A stretch of 12,525 bases of DNA from Candidatus Caccousia avistercoris (GTDB lineage Bacteria; Bacillota; Clostridia; Oscillospirales; Acutalibacteraceae), in NCBI GenBank assembly GCA_018715025.1, contig DVMK01000160.1, forward strand, positions 1 to 12,525, written 5' to 3'. A program made the translations under genes and the position numbers. How positions within the stretch are numbered: the first letter of the stretch is position 1; each line of letters opens with the position of its first letter. Shown piece after piece: positions 1 to 6,269 of this stretch. The notes beneath the pieces were generated by a model. It had not been told where the DNA came from and ran no database searches. It saw only the letters and a program-made list of their open reading frames with translations.

Positions 1-1140
1 GTCCAGCAGCTTCTGCTTCAGCTCGTTCTCAATGCGGCTGAGCTCCACCTCGGCCTCGCGGCGCTTCTGGCGGCCTTCGTCCTGAATATGAATGACCTCG
101 TCCAGGGTAGAGATGAGGGCTTCGTTGGCGGTTTTGAGGGTTTCCATATCCACCACGCCCCGCTCAGACTCTTTGGCCGTTTCCACGGTGGCCATTTTCA
201 GCGTTTGGGCGTTGCGGCGCAGCAGCTCGTTTGTCATGTCGGTTACCTGGCGCTGGGCCTGGGCGGCCTGCTGGGAATGGGTAATGCCCATGGCCAGCAC
301 CATCTGCCCCTTCCACAGAGGGATGGTATTCACCAGGGTGGACTGGATTTTCTCTGACATGAGGGTGTCGTTGTTCTGCACCAGCCGGATCTGGGGGGCC
401 ATCTGGATGGAGACCATGCGGGTCAGCTCCAGGTCGTGGATCTTCTTCTCAAAACGGTTGCACATGGAGGAAAGGTCGTTCACCGCCTGGGCGTCCTCCG
501 GAAGGCCGGAGGCCTTGGCCTTGGCGGCCAGGGCGGGCAGGTCCTCCTCCTGCACCTTTTTCAGCTTCTTTTTTCCGGCCAGGATATACATGGAAAGCTC
601 TTTGAAATACACCTTGTTCAGCTCGTACATCTTATCCAGCAAAGCCACGTCCTTCATGAGCTGCATCTGGTGGTTTTCCAGGCTTTCGCACACCTTATTG
701 ATGTTGGCCTCGGCTTTGTCGTACTTGGCGCGCATGGCCGTCAGCTTGTTGGAGCTGCGCTTGAAAAAGCTGAAAAAGCCTTTTTCCTCTTCCTCCACGT
801 CAAAGCTTTTCAGCTCTGTCACCACGCTGGCGAGCATTTCGCCCACCTCGCCCAGGTCTTTGGTGCGCACGTTGCTCAGGGCTGTCTCTGAAAAGTCGGC
901 CATTTTTTTCTGTGCGCCAGAGCCGTACTGCAGCACCAGGGCGGAATTGGTCAGATCAATCTTCTGGGAAAAATCGTCCACCATCTTCTTCTCCTCCGGT
1001 GAGAGGGTGGAGTCGTCCAGGACGGGGGCCTCCTCCTTGGGAATGGGGGCGATGGGCGCCTGGGCCTGGGGGACGGCGTCCAGGGTCAGGGTAGGGGCGG
1101 GATCCAGTTCAAGGGATACCTGGGGCATATTTTCATCCAT
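1..1140 (-). CDS. telA: TelA-family toxic anion resistance protein (3' end cut by window edge)
   Basis: My own translation of the minus strand from the ATG at 1138-1140 stays open for 380 codons to the window edge. The start is supported by a strong GGAGGAGG site a few bases upstream. The N-terminus is acidic and proline-rich (residues 1-50). The rest is almost entirely charged, helical sequence with long amphipathic stretches, such as the segment reading LTRMVSIQMAPQIRLVQNND and a C-terminal Arg/Glu/Lys-rich coiled coil, as in the TelA family (YaaN in Bacillus subtilis). Known members are about 380-400 residues, so only the last few are missing. Members are linked to tellurite and toxic anion or envelope stress resistance, but the biochemical role is unclear. 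The gene lies 45 bp downstream of the xpaC-type gene, an arrangement also known as xpaC-yaaN in B. subtilis, so the two are probably co-transcribed and act together. Confidence 0.9.
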   Translation of the reverse strand, partial: MDENMPQVSLELDPAPTLTLDAVPQAQAPIAPIPKEEAPVLDDSTLSPEEKKMVDDFSQKIDLTNSALVLQYGSGAQKKMADFSETALSNVRTKDLGEVGEMLASVVTELKSFDVEEEEKGFFSFFKRSSNKLTAMRAKYDKAEANINKVCESLENHQMQLMKDVALLDKMYELNKVYFKELSMYILAGKKKLKKVQEEDLPALAAKAKASGLPEDAQAVNDLSSMCNRFEKKIHDLELTRMVSIQMAPQIRLVQNNDTLMSEKIQSTLVNTIPLWKGQMVLAMGITHSQQAAQAQRQVTDMTNELLRRNAQTLKMATVETAKESERGVVDMETLKTANEALISTLDEVIHIQDEGRQKRREAEVELSRIENELKQKLLD

Positions 1141-1185
1141 AATCGAGTCCTCCTCCTGCAATAAAAAATAATGATATGGATAGGG

Positions 1186-2562
1186 TTACAGCTTCAATTC
1201 TATGGGATCCTTCTCCTTCTGTTCCAGGTCCAGCTCGATGGGCTTTTCCTGGGAGGCGGCCTTCGCCTTTTTGAAGTCGCTGCCGGTGAGGCCCTCCCGG
1301 GCAAACATGGCCTGCAGCACGGAAATATCGGCGGAAATGTCAATGGCGTCCTTCTCGTAAAGGCTGTCCAGCAGGTTGCGGAACGCCACGGCGATGGTGT
1401 CGAGGGTGTCCTCAATCTCTTTTTTCGCTTTCAGGATATTCTCCCCCTGGGCGGGCTGCATGTCGAATTCCCGGTAAGCGTCCAGCAGCTTGAGGGTGGT
1501 GGGCAGGTAATAGTTCATAAACCGGCGGATTTCCGGCAGCTTTTCCGGGTTATGCTCCACAGCGGCGAAAATATGGGCGGCAATGTCCTCCAGCTCGCTG
1601 ATTTTGCGGGAAACCTCCTCGCCGGGAATGGCCTCGTTGGCCTGATTGATGCGGCGGATAAAGGCGCGGCCCTCTTCAATGGCCTCGTCCAGCTCTTTGC
1701 TGCCGGTATGCACCGGGGCGTTCTGCTCTGCCTCGCGCTTCTCCCGCTCCTGCCGGGCCTTCTCGGCCTGCAGGTACTGCTGGTAGGTGGCGGCGTCCAG
1801 CATAAGGGTGGAATTGGCCGGGTCAAGCTTCCCGTTGGGGAACCAGCCGCGGCGGATCATAAGCTGAAGGTCGCGCACCACCTTATCCTTTTGGATGCCG
1901 GAATAGGCGGCCAGCTGTTCCACCGGGCAGAAGGGCGCCGTCCCAATGACGGAACAGTATTTGCGGAACCTTTTCAGCAGCTTCTGCTCCCGCACGCCGT
2001 AGGCTACCAGCCCGGCGCAGCCCAGGGTGAACACGCCGAACACGCCGAACACCGGCGCAATTTCCGGCGCGCCGAAGGTCATGGCCAGCATGCTCAGCAA
2101 AGTCACACAGAGGAAAATGGCCCCAAAGGCCCCGCCCAGCACAATGGGGAGAAGCCCCTTTGCCTTGGAGGGGGAGGCGAAGTGAACCGGCCCCCGGTAA
2201 GAAGGGGCGGGCCGGGGCGACCCCGCGTTCTCTACCCGGTACGCCTGCTGCCGGTAGGGCTGCTGCTGAGGCTGGCCCCAGCCCTGCGGGCCGGCGGCCC
2301 GGTTCCAGTTTGGGTTCTGGTTCTGCGCAGGCGGCGGGGGCGGCGGAACCTGCCCCGGGAAGGGGCCCGGCCCCACCGGGGGCTTCGCCCCGCTTTTCAC
2401 CACATCCGTTACCTCCCGGATGGTGGCGTCTACGCTGCGCTTGATGTCGTCAAAGCTGCGGGCGTGGGAAAATCCATCCACCGCGTCCCGCACCATGCGG
2501 TCAATATCGCGCCCCAGGTTTGACAAATTATTTCGATTATGATTATTATTCTGATAATACAT
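1186..2562 (-). CDS. xpaC: XpaC-type (5-bromo-4-chloroindolyl phosphate hydrolysis family) membrane protein
   Basis: About 458 residues. The frame stays open much further upstream through repeat DNA, but the GGAGG site at 2571-2575 fixes the start at one of two adjacent ATGs (2563-2565 or 2560-2562). Spacing of 7 nt favours the second. In order, from the first ATG: an N-terminal amphipathic segment with an Asn-rich start (1-58); a Pro/Gln-rich disordered linker (60-130); two membrane helices (about 138-162 and 171-191); a region resembling a winged helix (about 195-255, with FRKYCSVIG and VVRDLQLMIRRGWF); a charged coiled coil (265-285); and a helical C-terminal domain typical of XpaC-like proteins. 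It ends in two similar short motifs, PIELDL and PIELKL. The family name comes from a hydrolysis phenotype in Bacillus; enzymatic activity is not established. Partner of the downstream telA gene. Family call fairly sure, function unknown. Confidence 0.8.
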   Translation of the reverse strand: MYYQNNNHNRNNLSNLGRDIDRMVRDAVDGFSHARSFDDIKRSVDATIREVTDVVKSGAKPPVGPGPFPGQVPPPPPPAQNQNPNWNRAAGPQGWGQPQQQPYRQQAYRVENAGSPRPAPSYRGPVHFASPSKAKGLLPIVLGGAFGAIFLCVTLLSMLAMTFGAPEIAPVFGVFGVFTLGCAGLVAYGVREQKLLKRFRKYCSVIGTAPFCPVEQLAAYSGIQKDKVVRDLQLMIRRGWFPNGKLDPANSTLMLDAATYQQYLQAEKARQEREKREAEQNAPVHTGSKELDEAIEEGRAFIRRINQANEAIPGEEVSRKISELEDIAAHIFAAVEHNPEKLPEIRRFMNYYLPTTLKLLDAYREFDMQPAQGENILKAKKEIEDTLDTIAVAFRNLLDSLYEKDAIDISADISVLQAMFAREGLTGSDFKKAKAASQEKPIELDLEQKEKDPIELKL

Positions 2563-2590
2563 CATCACACCTCCGGTGAGGACTCCCCGC

Positions 2591-2670
2591 GCCTCCGGCG
2601 GGGTCTCCGCGCACTGGCCGCGTCCCGCGCGCCTCCGGCGGGGACTCCGCGCACTGGCCGCGTCCCGCGG
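2591..2670. repeat. Tandem duplication, 40-bp unit, two copies
   Basis: Copies at 2591-2630 and 2631-2670 match at 38 of 40 positions; the differences are at 2604/2644 and 2630/2670. Each begins GCCTCCGGCGGGG. The duplication lies directly upstream of the xpaC ribosome binding site. Confidence 0.9.
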
Positions 2671-2768
2671 CCTTGGGCTGAGTGGAAAACGCCAGTGCTG
2701 CGCCCGCGCTTTTTTCACGGTGCTGCACATTTTCTTAGCTGCTCCGCAAGGCCTGCGGCGGGCAAGTC

Positions 2769-2808
2769 GCGCACTGTGTGTTTCACCCCGGAAAAAGCCG
2801 TGCTGCGC
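2769..2808. repeat. 40-bp direct repeat, copy 1
   Basis: Matches the copy at 2884-2923 at 37 of 40 positions, beginning GCGCACTGTGTGTTTCACCC and ending GTGCTGCGC. A partial third relative (GGAAAACGCCAGTGCTGCGC) lies at about 2683-2702. The two full copies bracket the hairpins at 2808-2853 and 2858-2880. Confidence 0.88.
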
Positions 2809-2853
2809 GAAGGGTTCTTTTGCGGGGACGCTACCCCGCAAAAGAATGCTTCG
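2808..2853. repeat. Long hairpin: perfect 13-bp inverted repeat, extendable by 5 bp
   Basis: Arms 2815-2827 (TTCTTTTGCGGGG) and 2834-2846 are exact reverse complements around the 6-nt loop ACGCTA. Beyond one mismatch and one wobble, CGAAG (2808-2812) pairs with CTTCG (2849-2853). There is no T-tract on either side, so this is not a terminator. Confidence 0.85.
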
Positions 2854-2857
2854 ACGC

Positions 2858-2880
2858 GTGGCGCGGCAAAGTCGCGCCAC
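2858..2880. repeat. 8-bp hairpin next to the long hairpin
   Basis: GTGGCGCG (2858-2865) pairs perfectly with CGCGCCAC (2873-2880) across a 7-nt loop. It lies 4 bp from the long hairpin, between the two 40-bp direct repeats. Confidence 0.75.
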
Positions 2881-2883
2881 ACT

Positions 2884-2923
2884 GCGCACTGTGTGTTTCA
2901 CCCAGGGAAAAGCAGTGCTGCGC
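2884..2923. repeat. 40-bp direct repeat, copy 2
   Basis: Second copy of the repeat at 2769-2808, 115 bp away start to start, with three mismatches. The repeats and the hairpins between them look like one composite intergenic element that may occur elsewhere in the genome. Confidence 0.88.
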
Positions 2924-2972
2924 CTTTTCCTGCGGCCCTGCCGGGCAGAGGGCACAATGCCCCGTGCGTACT

Positions 2973-3001
2973 ATTATACCGTATTTGCGGAAAAAGGACA
3001 A
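2973..3001 (-). promoter_or_regulatory. Sigma-A-type promoter for xpaC-telA
   Basis: On the minus strand, TTGTCC (2996-3001) and a perfect TATAAT (2973-2978) are separated by exactly 17 bp. Predicted transcription start is near 2966. I see no other promoter-like pair between here and xpaC, where the DNA is GC-rich, so this is the likely promoter of the operon. It implies an untranslated leader of about 400 nt. The promoter sits just past the stop codon of the MATE gene. Confidence 0.75.
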
Positions 3002-3028
3002 GATTACAGCAGGTGATTTCCCAGGATT

Positions 3029-4444
3029 TTACACACTGGAAACAATCGTACCGCTGGTGAGCCACCGGTTTGAGCGGAGCCGCCACAGGAACAGCAGGCC
3101 CTTCAGGCACAGCTCGCAGCACATGGCCACCCACACGCTGGCCAGCCCCAGGGAACCGATGAGCAGCAGGGCGATGGGCAGGCGGATGCCCCACATGCTG
3201 AGCAGGTTGGCGAAGAAGGACCACCGGGTGTCCCCCGCGCCGGAAAAGGCCCCCGTGGCCACAATAGAAACGGCGAACAGCGGCTCGGCAAAGGCCTCGA
3301 TGCGCAGCACAGAGGCGCCCAGCCGCATCACCTCCGCGTCGGGGGTGAACATGCCGATGAGCGGTTCTGCAAACAGGAACATCAGCAGGCCGGTGCAGGC
3401 CATAATGGCCGCGCCCATGGCCGTGCTGCAGCGGGCGAAGCGCACCGCCATGTCCCGCCGGTTGGCGCCGATGGCCTGCCCCACCAGTGTGGTGGCGGCG
3501 GTGGCCACCCCGTAGCCCGGCTGGTAGCAAAGCGCCTCTGCCGTAACCGCCAGAGAGTTGGCCGCCACCGCCTGGGTGCCCAGGCCGGCCACCAGCACCG
3601 TGACGGCGATTTGGGCGATGCACTGGGCCGACTGGGCCATGGCCTGCGGGAAGCCGATGCGCACCATAGAGGAGAGGCACCGCCTGGTAAAGCGAAATTT
3701 GTCCGTGAGCCGCACCTGCAGGGGGAACCCCTGGCTGAAAAACTTCCGCAGGAACAGCAGCGTCACCACCAGCGAAGCCAGCGCCGAACCAAGGGCGGCC
3801 CCGGCCACGCCCATGCCCGCCCCCGGCAGCCAAACCTGGGCCCCCAGCAGGGAAACGGTGCGGGAGGGGTAAATAAACAGGAAATTGAAAATCGTATTGA
3901 ACACGTTCAGCATAATATTGTATGCCATAGGAGTCCTGGTATCCCCCATACACCGCAGCAGAGAGGACATCAGGTTGATGGCCAGCAGGAAGGGCATGGA
4001 GCAGCCCACAATCAGGAAGTAGGCGGAGGCGTCCCCGCGGATGGCCTCCTCCGCCCCCAGCCAGCCGGGCAGGAAGAAGGAGATCCCCGCCGCCAGCCCT
4101 CCCATAAACAGGCCGAAAAACACGTTGAACAGCAAAGACTGGCGCACCACGTCTTTGGCGCTCTCCCTGTCCCCCGCGCCCACGTACTGGGCTACCTGCA
4201 CGGAAAAGCCCACGGCGGCGGCCCCCAGCAGGCCGTTGAACAGCCACACCGAGCTGGAAACCACCCCCACCGCCGCCGTGGCGTTCGGCCCCAGAGAGCC
4301 GACCATGGCGGTGTCGATGTACTGCACCAGCGTGAGCATAAGCTGCTGGATGATGGCAGGCCAGGAGAGCGACAGAACAGCCGAGATTTCCTCCCGGCGG
4401 GTGGGCGTGCGTCCATTTTGAAGCAAAGCAGAAAACGAAACCAT
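3029..4444 (-). CDS. MATE family multidrug/Na+ (or H+)-driven efflux transporter
   Basis: 471 residues, the usual MATE length, in an almost continuous series of hydrophobic segments consistent with 12 transmembrane helices in two similar halves. The N-terminal half opens with SWPAIIQQLMLTLVQYIDTAMVGSLG, split here by family logic into the MATE-type first helix SWPAIIQQLM and the DTAMVGSLG segment; the second half repeats the pattern with RIGFPQAMAQ. The typical GDTRTPM and GAGDTRWSF turns are present at matching places in the two halves. The start at 4442-4444 has an AAGGTG site 4 nt upstream. MATE proteins export cationic drugs, toxins or metabolites from the cell using an ion gradient; the substrate cannot be told. 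It is transcribed from its own promoter (4536-4563) and looks monocistronic. Family assignment is firm. Confidence 0.93.
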   Translation of the reverse strand: MVSFSALLQNGRTPTRREEISAVLSLSWPAIIQQLMLTLVQYIDTAMVGSLGPNATAAVGVVSSSVWLFNGLLGAAAVGFSVQVAQYVGAGDRESAKDVVRQSLLFNVFFGLFMGGLAAGISFFLPGWLGAEEAIRGDASAYFLIVGCSMPFLLAINLMSSLLRCMGDTRTPMAYNIMLNVFNTIFNFLFIYPSRTVSLLGAQVWLPGAGMGVAGAALGSALASLVVTLLFLRKFFSQGFPLQVRLTDKFRFTRRCLSSMVRIGFPQAMAQSAQCIAQIAVTVLVAGLGTQAVAANSLAVTAEALCYQPGYGVATAATTLVGQAIGANRRDMAVRFARCSTAMGAAIMACTGLLMFLFAEPLIGMFTPDAEVMRLGASVLRIEAFAEPLFAVSIVATGAFSGAGDTRWSFFANLLSMWGIRLPIALLLIGSLGLASVWVAMCCELCLKGLLFLWRLRSNRWLTSGTIVSSV

Positions 4445-4467
4445 ATTTCACCTTTTTCCATACCCTG

Positions 4468-4531
4468 GGCGGGCAAAGGGAGAAAGCGCTGGACGGAGCG
4501 CCCCTCTGCCCGCCGGGATAAAATTCATCCC
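4468..4531 (-). promoter_or_regulatory. Folded 5' leader of the MATE gene (two adjoining hairpins)
   Basis: On the transcript, GGGAT/ATCCC (4527-4531 with 4515-4519) forms a small hairpin close to the predicted start. Directly abutting it, a 13-bp stem (4502-4514 with 4468-4480, one G-U pair) encloses an inner 5-bp hairpin, GCGCT/AGCGC (4497-4501 with 4486-4490). There is no T-tract after it, so it is not a terminator; the AAGGTG ribosome binding site lies about 15 nt downstream. It matches no riboswitch class that I recognise. Confidence 0.6.
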
Positions 4532-4535
4532 TATC

Positions 4536-4563
4536 ATTATACCTCCGCCGGAAAAAAGGTCAA
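4536..4563 (-). promoter_or_regulatory. Sigma-A-type promoter of the MATE gene
   Basis: Minus-strand TTGACC (4558-4563), 16-bp spacer, perfect TATAAT (4536-4541). Predicted transcription start is near 4529, giving a leader of about 85 nt. Confidence 0.8.
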
Positions 4564-4593
4564 TACGCTTTTCCCCCGGGAACGTCCCCTTAC

Positions 4594-4632
4594 AAAAAAG
4601 TAAGGGAAGAAGGCCGGGCGGGCCCTCTTCCC
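4594..4632 (-). terminator. Intrinsic terminator of the sigma/anti-sigma operon
   Basis: On the minus-strand transcript a 12-bp stem (4621-4632 with 4604-4615, one G-U pair) with a 5-nt loop is followed by TTA-C and then six T residues (4594-4599). It lies 14 bp after the stop codon of the anti-sigma-like gene. Confidence 0.82.
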
Positions 4633-4645
4633 AAAGTCGCTCTCG

Positions 4646-5680
4646 TCACTCTTCAATTGCAAAGCAGGCGCGGCAGGCAGCCGTCTCTGCGGCTTCCGCG
4701 CTGTCCTCCTGCTCCAGGCGGAATTCCTGAACAAACCGGTAGCGGCCGGGGGGCAGCGCGCCGTACAGGCTGCTCCAGTCCACGGGAACCTCCGTGGTGC
4801 TTCCCACCGGGAACGAAAGGGAATCCTCCTGGCCGGCGGAGGAGGCTTCCGGAAGAAGCTCCACCTTCTCCCACTGGCCGTCCCGCTCCGTTTCCAGCCA
4901 ATATTCCCCCAAAGCGCTCACCGTCTGGTCCCCCAGCACGGTGTAGGCCACCGTCATGCCGGTGGGGGTCACGTCCGCCAGCTGAAGGGCTATCCCCCAG
5001 CCGTCCCCCTCCGCTGTGAAGGAGCCCTCCGGCGGTTCTGTGACAGGGGGAAGCGTTTCCAGCGTCAGCTCATTCTCCCCCTGGAAGGCGGCGGAACCGC
5101 CGTCAGGGGACTGGGGGGCGCCGCCTGACGTGTCTGCGTAAGACCCGTCCTCCGATCCGGCGGTTTCCCCACCCCCCGGCATAGCGTCCACCCCGTTCCC
5201 CTGCGCCTGGGCGGCGGGGGCGGTGTTGAACATCTGGGGCGCTTCGCCGGAAGCCTCCGCAGCGCCTTCCGCCTCTTCCGGCGCGGCGGCGGCGGCGGCT
5301 TCCCCGGCCTCCTTCGCCGTTCTTCCCTTTGCTGCGGCGGCTTCCCCGGCCGCATCCAGGGCGGCCTCCCCGGTGTAAGCCCCGGCGTCTGGGGCGGCGG
5401 CGGGGGCGGCTTCCTCCTGGGCGGCCTGGGGGGCGGCCTTCTCTGCCGCGGGAGCCCCGCCGCCGGGCAGGCCCCGCAGCGCGAAGGCGGCGGCCGCCGC
5501 CACGGCCAGGCAGGCCGCCATGGCCGCCAGGCGCGCCGCCGGCCTGCGGCTGGGCCGCCTGGCCGGGCGGCCCTCCTTCACCGCCTGAACCAGGTGGTCC
5601 TCCGGCTTCCAGGCCGATGCGGCCCTTCGGTATTCCTCACGGAATTTTTGATCAAATTCAGAATCCCTCATGGGCCTCAT
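4646..5680 (-). CDS. Membrane-anchored anti-sigma-like protein with C-terminal Ig-like domain
   Basis: 344 residues. A short charged cytoplasmic segment (1-50) starts with FDQKFREEYRRAASAWKPED. One membrane helix follows (about 50-69), then a long Ala/Glu/Gly/Pro low-complexity spacer (70-215). The outer C-terminal domain (about 220-344) carries GWGIALQLADVTPTGMTVAY and DWSSLYGALPPGRYRFVQEF, hallmarks of the bacterial Ig-like family I know as Big_14. Its gene overlaps the end of the ECF sigma gene by 23 nt, the classic arrangement of a sigma factor and its membrane regulator, so I infer that the N-terminal segment binds the sigma factor and the outer domain senses the envelope. No zinc-binding HxxxCxxC motif is visible, so it would not be a ZAS-type anti-sigma. 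The start could also be the ATG at 5669-5671. Regulatory role inferred from context. Confidence 0.75.
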   Translation of the reverse strand: MRPMRDSEFDQKFREEYRRAASAWKPEDHLVQAVKEGRPARRPSRRPAARLAAMAACLAVAAAAAFALRGLPGGGAPAAEKAAPQAAQEEAAPAAAPDAGAYTGEAALDAAGEAAAAKGRTAKEAGEAAAAAAPEEAEGAAEASGEAPQMFNTAPAAQAQGNGVDAMPGGGETAGSEDGSYADTSGGAPQSPDGGSAAFQGENELTLETLPPVTEPPEGSFTAEGDGWGIALQLADVTPTGMTVAYTVLGDQTVSALGEYWLETERDGQWEKVELLPEASSAGQEDSLSFPVGSTTEVPVDWSSLYGALPPGRYRFVQEFRLEQEDSAEAAETAACRACFAIEE

Positions 5681-6158
5681 CCCTTTCCATCATGTCCTTC
5701 AGCATCTGCCGCGCCCTGGTAAGCTGCACCCGCACCGTTACCTCACGCCGCTTCAGCAGGGCGGCAATCTGGGCGGTGGTGAGATCCTCGTAATAAAACA
5801 GGTGGATCACCGCCCGGTATGTTTCGGGAAGCTGCTTCAGGTAGCTTTCCATCACGCCCTCCTCCGGGTGATCCTCCACAGGGATGGACTCGTCCAGCGG
5901 GGCGGTGCGGCGGCGGAAGGAAGAGCTCCAAAAGCTTTTTGTGCAGTTCAGCGTCACCCGCAGGAACCAGGCTTTGGCGTGCTCTTCCCCTTCAAAAACA
6001 GGCTTTGCCCGCAGGTAGCGGAAAAAGACCTCCTGAAAAATATCGTCGGCGTCGGTTTTGCTGCCGGTTTTCGCGTAGGCAAGGCGGTACACCGTATCGC
6101 CGTACCGTTCCACCGCTTCCTCCCCAGAGAAGGACAGCAGCGCTGCGGACTGGCACAT
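5658..6158 (-). CDS. ECF-type RNA polymerase sigma-70 family factor
   Basis: 166 residues, typical ECF length. Region 2 lies at about 12-80, with the core-binding stretch DADDIFQEVFFRYL. A variable linker (83-103) follows, then region 4 at about 104-155: LPETYRAVIHLFYYEDLTTA leads into a helix-turn-helix (about 126-153) that would read the -35 element. Regions 1 and 3 are absent, as expected of group 4 factors. The start at 6156-6158 has GGGAGG 9 nt upstream. It directs RNA polymerase to a small regulon, probably for envelope stress, and is likely held inactive by the membrane protein encoded immediately downstream. A candidate ECF-type promoter (6207-6234) suggests that it activates its own operon. 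Family assignment firm; the regulon is unknown. Confidence 0.93.
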   Translation of the reverse strand: MCQSAALLSFSGEEAVERYGDTVYRLAYAKTGSKTDADDIFQEVFFRYLRAKPVFEGEEHAKAWFLRVTLNCTKSFWSSSFRRRTAPLDESIPVEDHPEEGVMESYLKQLPETYRAVIHLFYYEDLTTAQIAALLKRREVTVRVQLTRARQMLKDMMERDEAHEGF

Positions 6159-6206
6159 GGCAAGGGGCCTCCCTTCTTCCCCGCGGCAGCTCCCATTCTG
6201 CTTACA

Positions 6207-6234
6207 ATACCGCGGGGGTTCATCAAATGTTACA
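6207..6234 (-). promoter_or_regulatory. Candidate ECF autoregulatory promoter of the sigma operon
   Basis: On the minus strand TGTAAC followed by ATTT (6229-6234 and onward), a 16-bp spacer and CGGTAT (6207-6212), about 50 bp before the sigma start codon. It resembles the TGWAAC -35 of Bacillus ECF factors such as SigX, SigV and SigW; the -10 match is looser. No TTGACA/TATAAT pair is seen here. The sigma operon may also receive read-through from the upstream four-cysteine gene. Confidence 0.5.
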
Positions 6235-6269
6235 GGATCCTCTAAACAAAATTTCCCAGGCCGGAAGGG

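Larger units (their letters stand above)
2566..3028. other. 463-bp gene-free region: repeat-rich leader of the xpaC-telA operon
   Basis: Open frames cross this stretch in several directions, but none has coding character or a ribosome binding site. It holds, from left to right, a 40-bp tandem duplication, a small hairpin at 2744-2758, two 40-bp direct repeats bracketing a long hairpin and a second 8-bp hairpin, and then the AT-rich promoter. Apart from the promoter it is strongly GC-rich. With the promoter at 2973-3001, nearly all of it would be transcribed as the 5' leader of xpaC. Confidence 0.7.

Noticed and set aside
92..1171. Long plus-strand open frame opposite telA
   Set aside because: It is Ser/Arg-rich antisense translation of the telA gene with no ribosome binding site; the minus-strand frame matches a known family.
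2591..2923. CRISPR-like array
   Set aside because: The repeats are tandem or singly spaced by 75 bp of hairpin sequence, with no regular spacers and no cas genes.
2566..2955. N-terminal extension of the xpaC frame by about 130 residues
   Set aside because: It translates repeat and hairpin DNA, has no ribosome binding site, and would start close to the promoter. A strong GGAGG precedes the ATG pair at 2560-2565.
3611..4603. Long plus-strand open frame opposite the MATE gene
   Set aside because: Gln/His/Gly-rich antisense product of a GC-rich gene, running through a promoter and leader of the other strand.
5065..5793. Plus-strand Pro/Arg-rich frames opposite the anti-sigma-like gene
   Set aside because: They mirror the Ala/Glu-rich stalk on the other strand and have no start signals.
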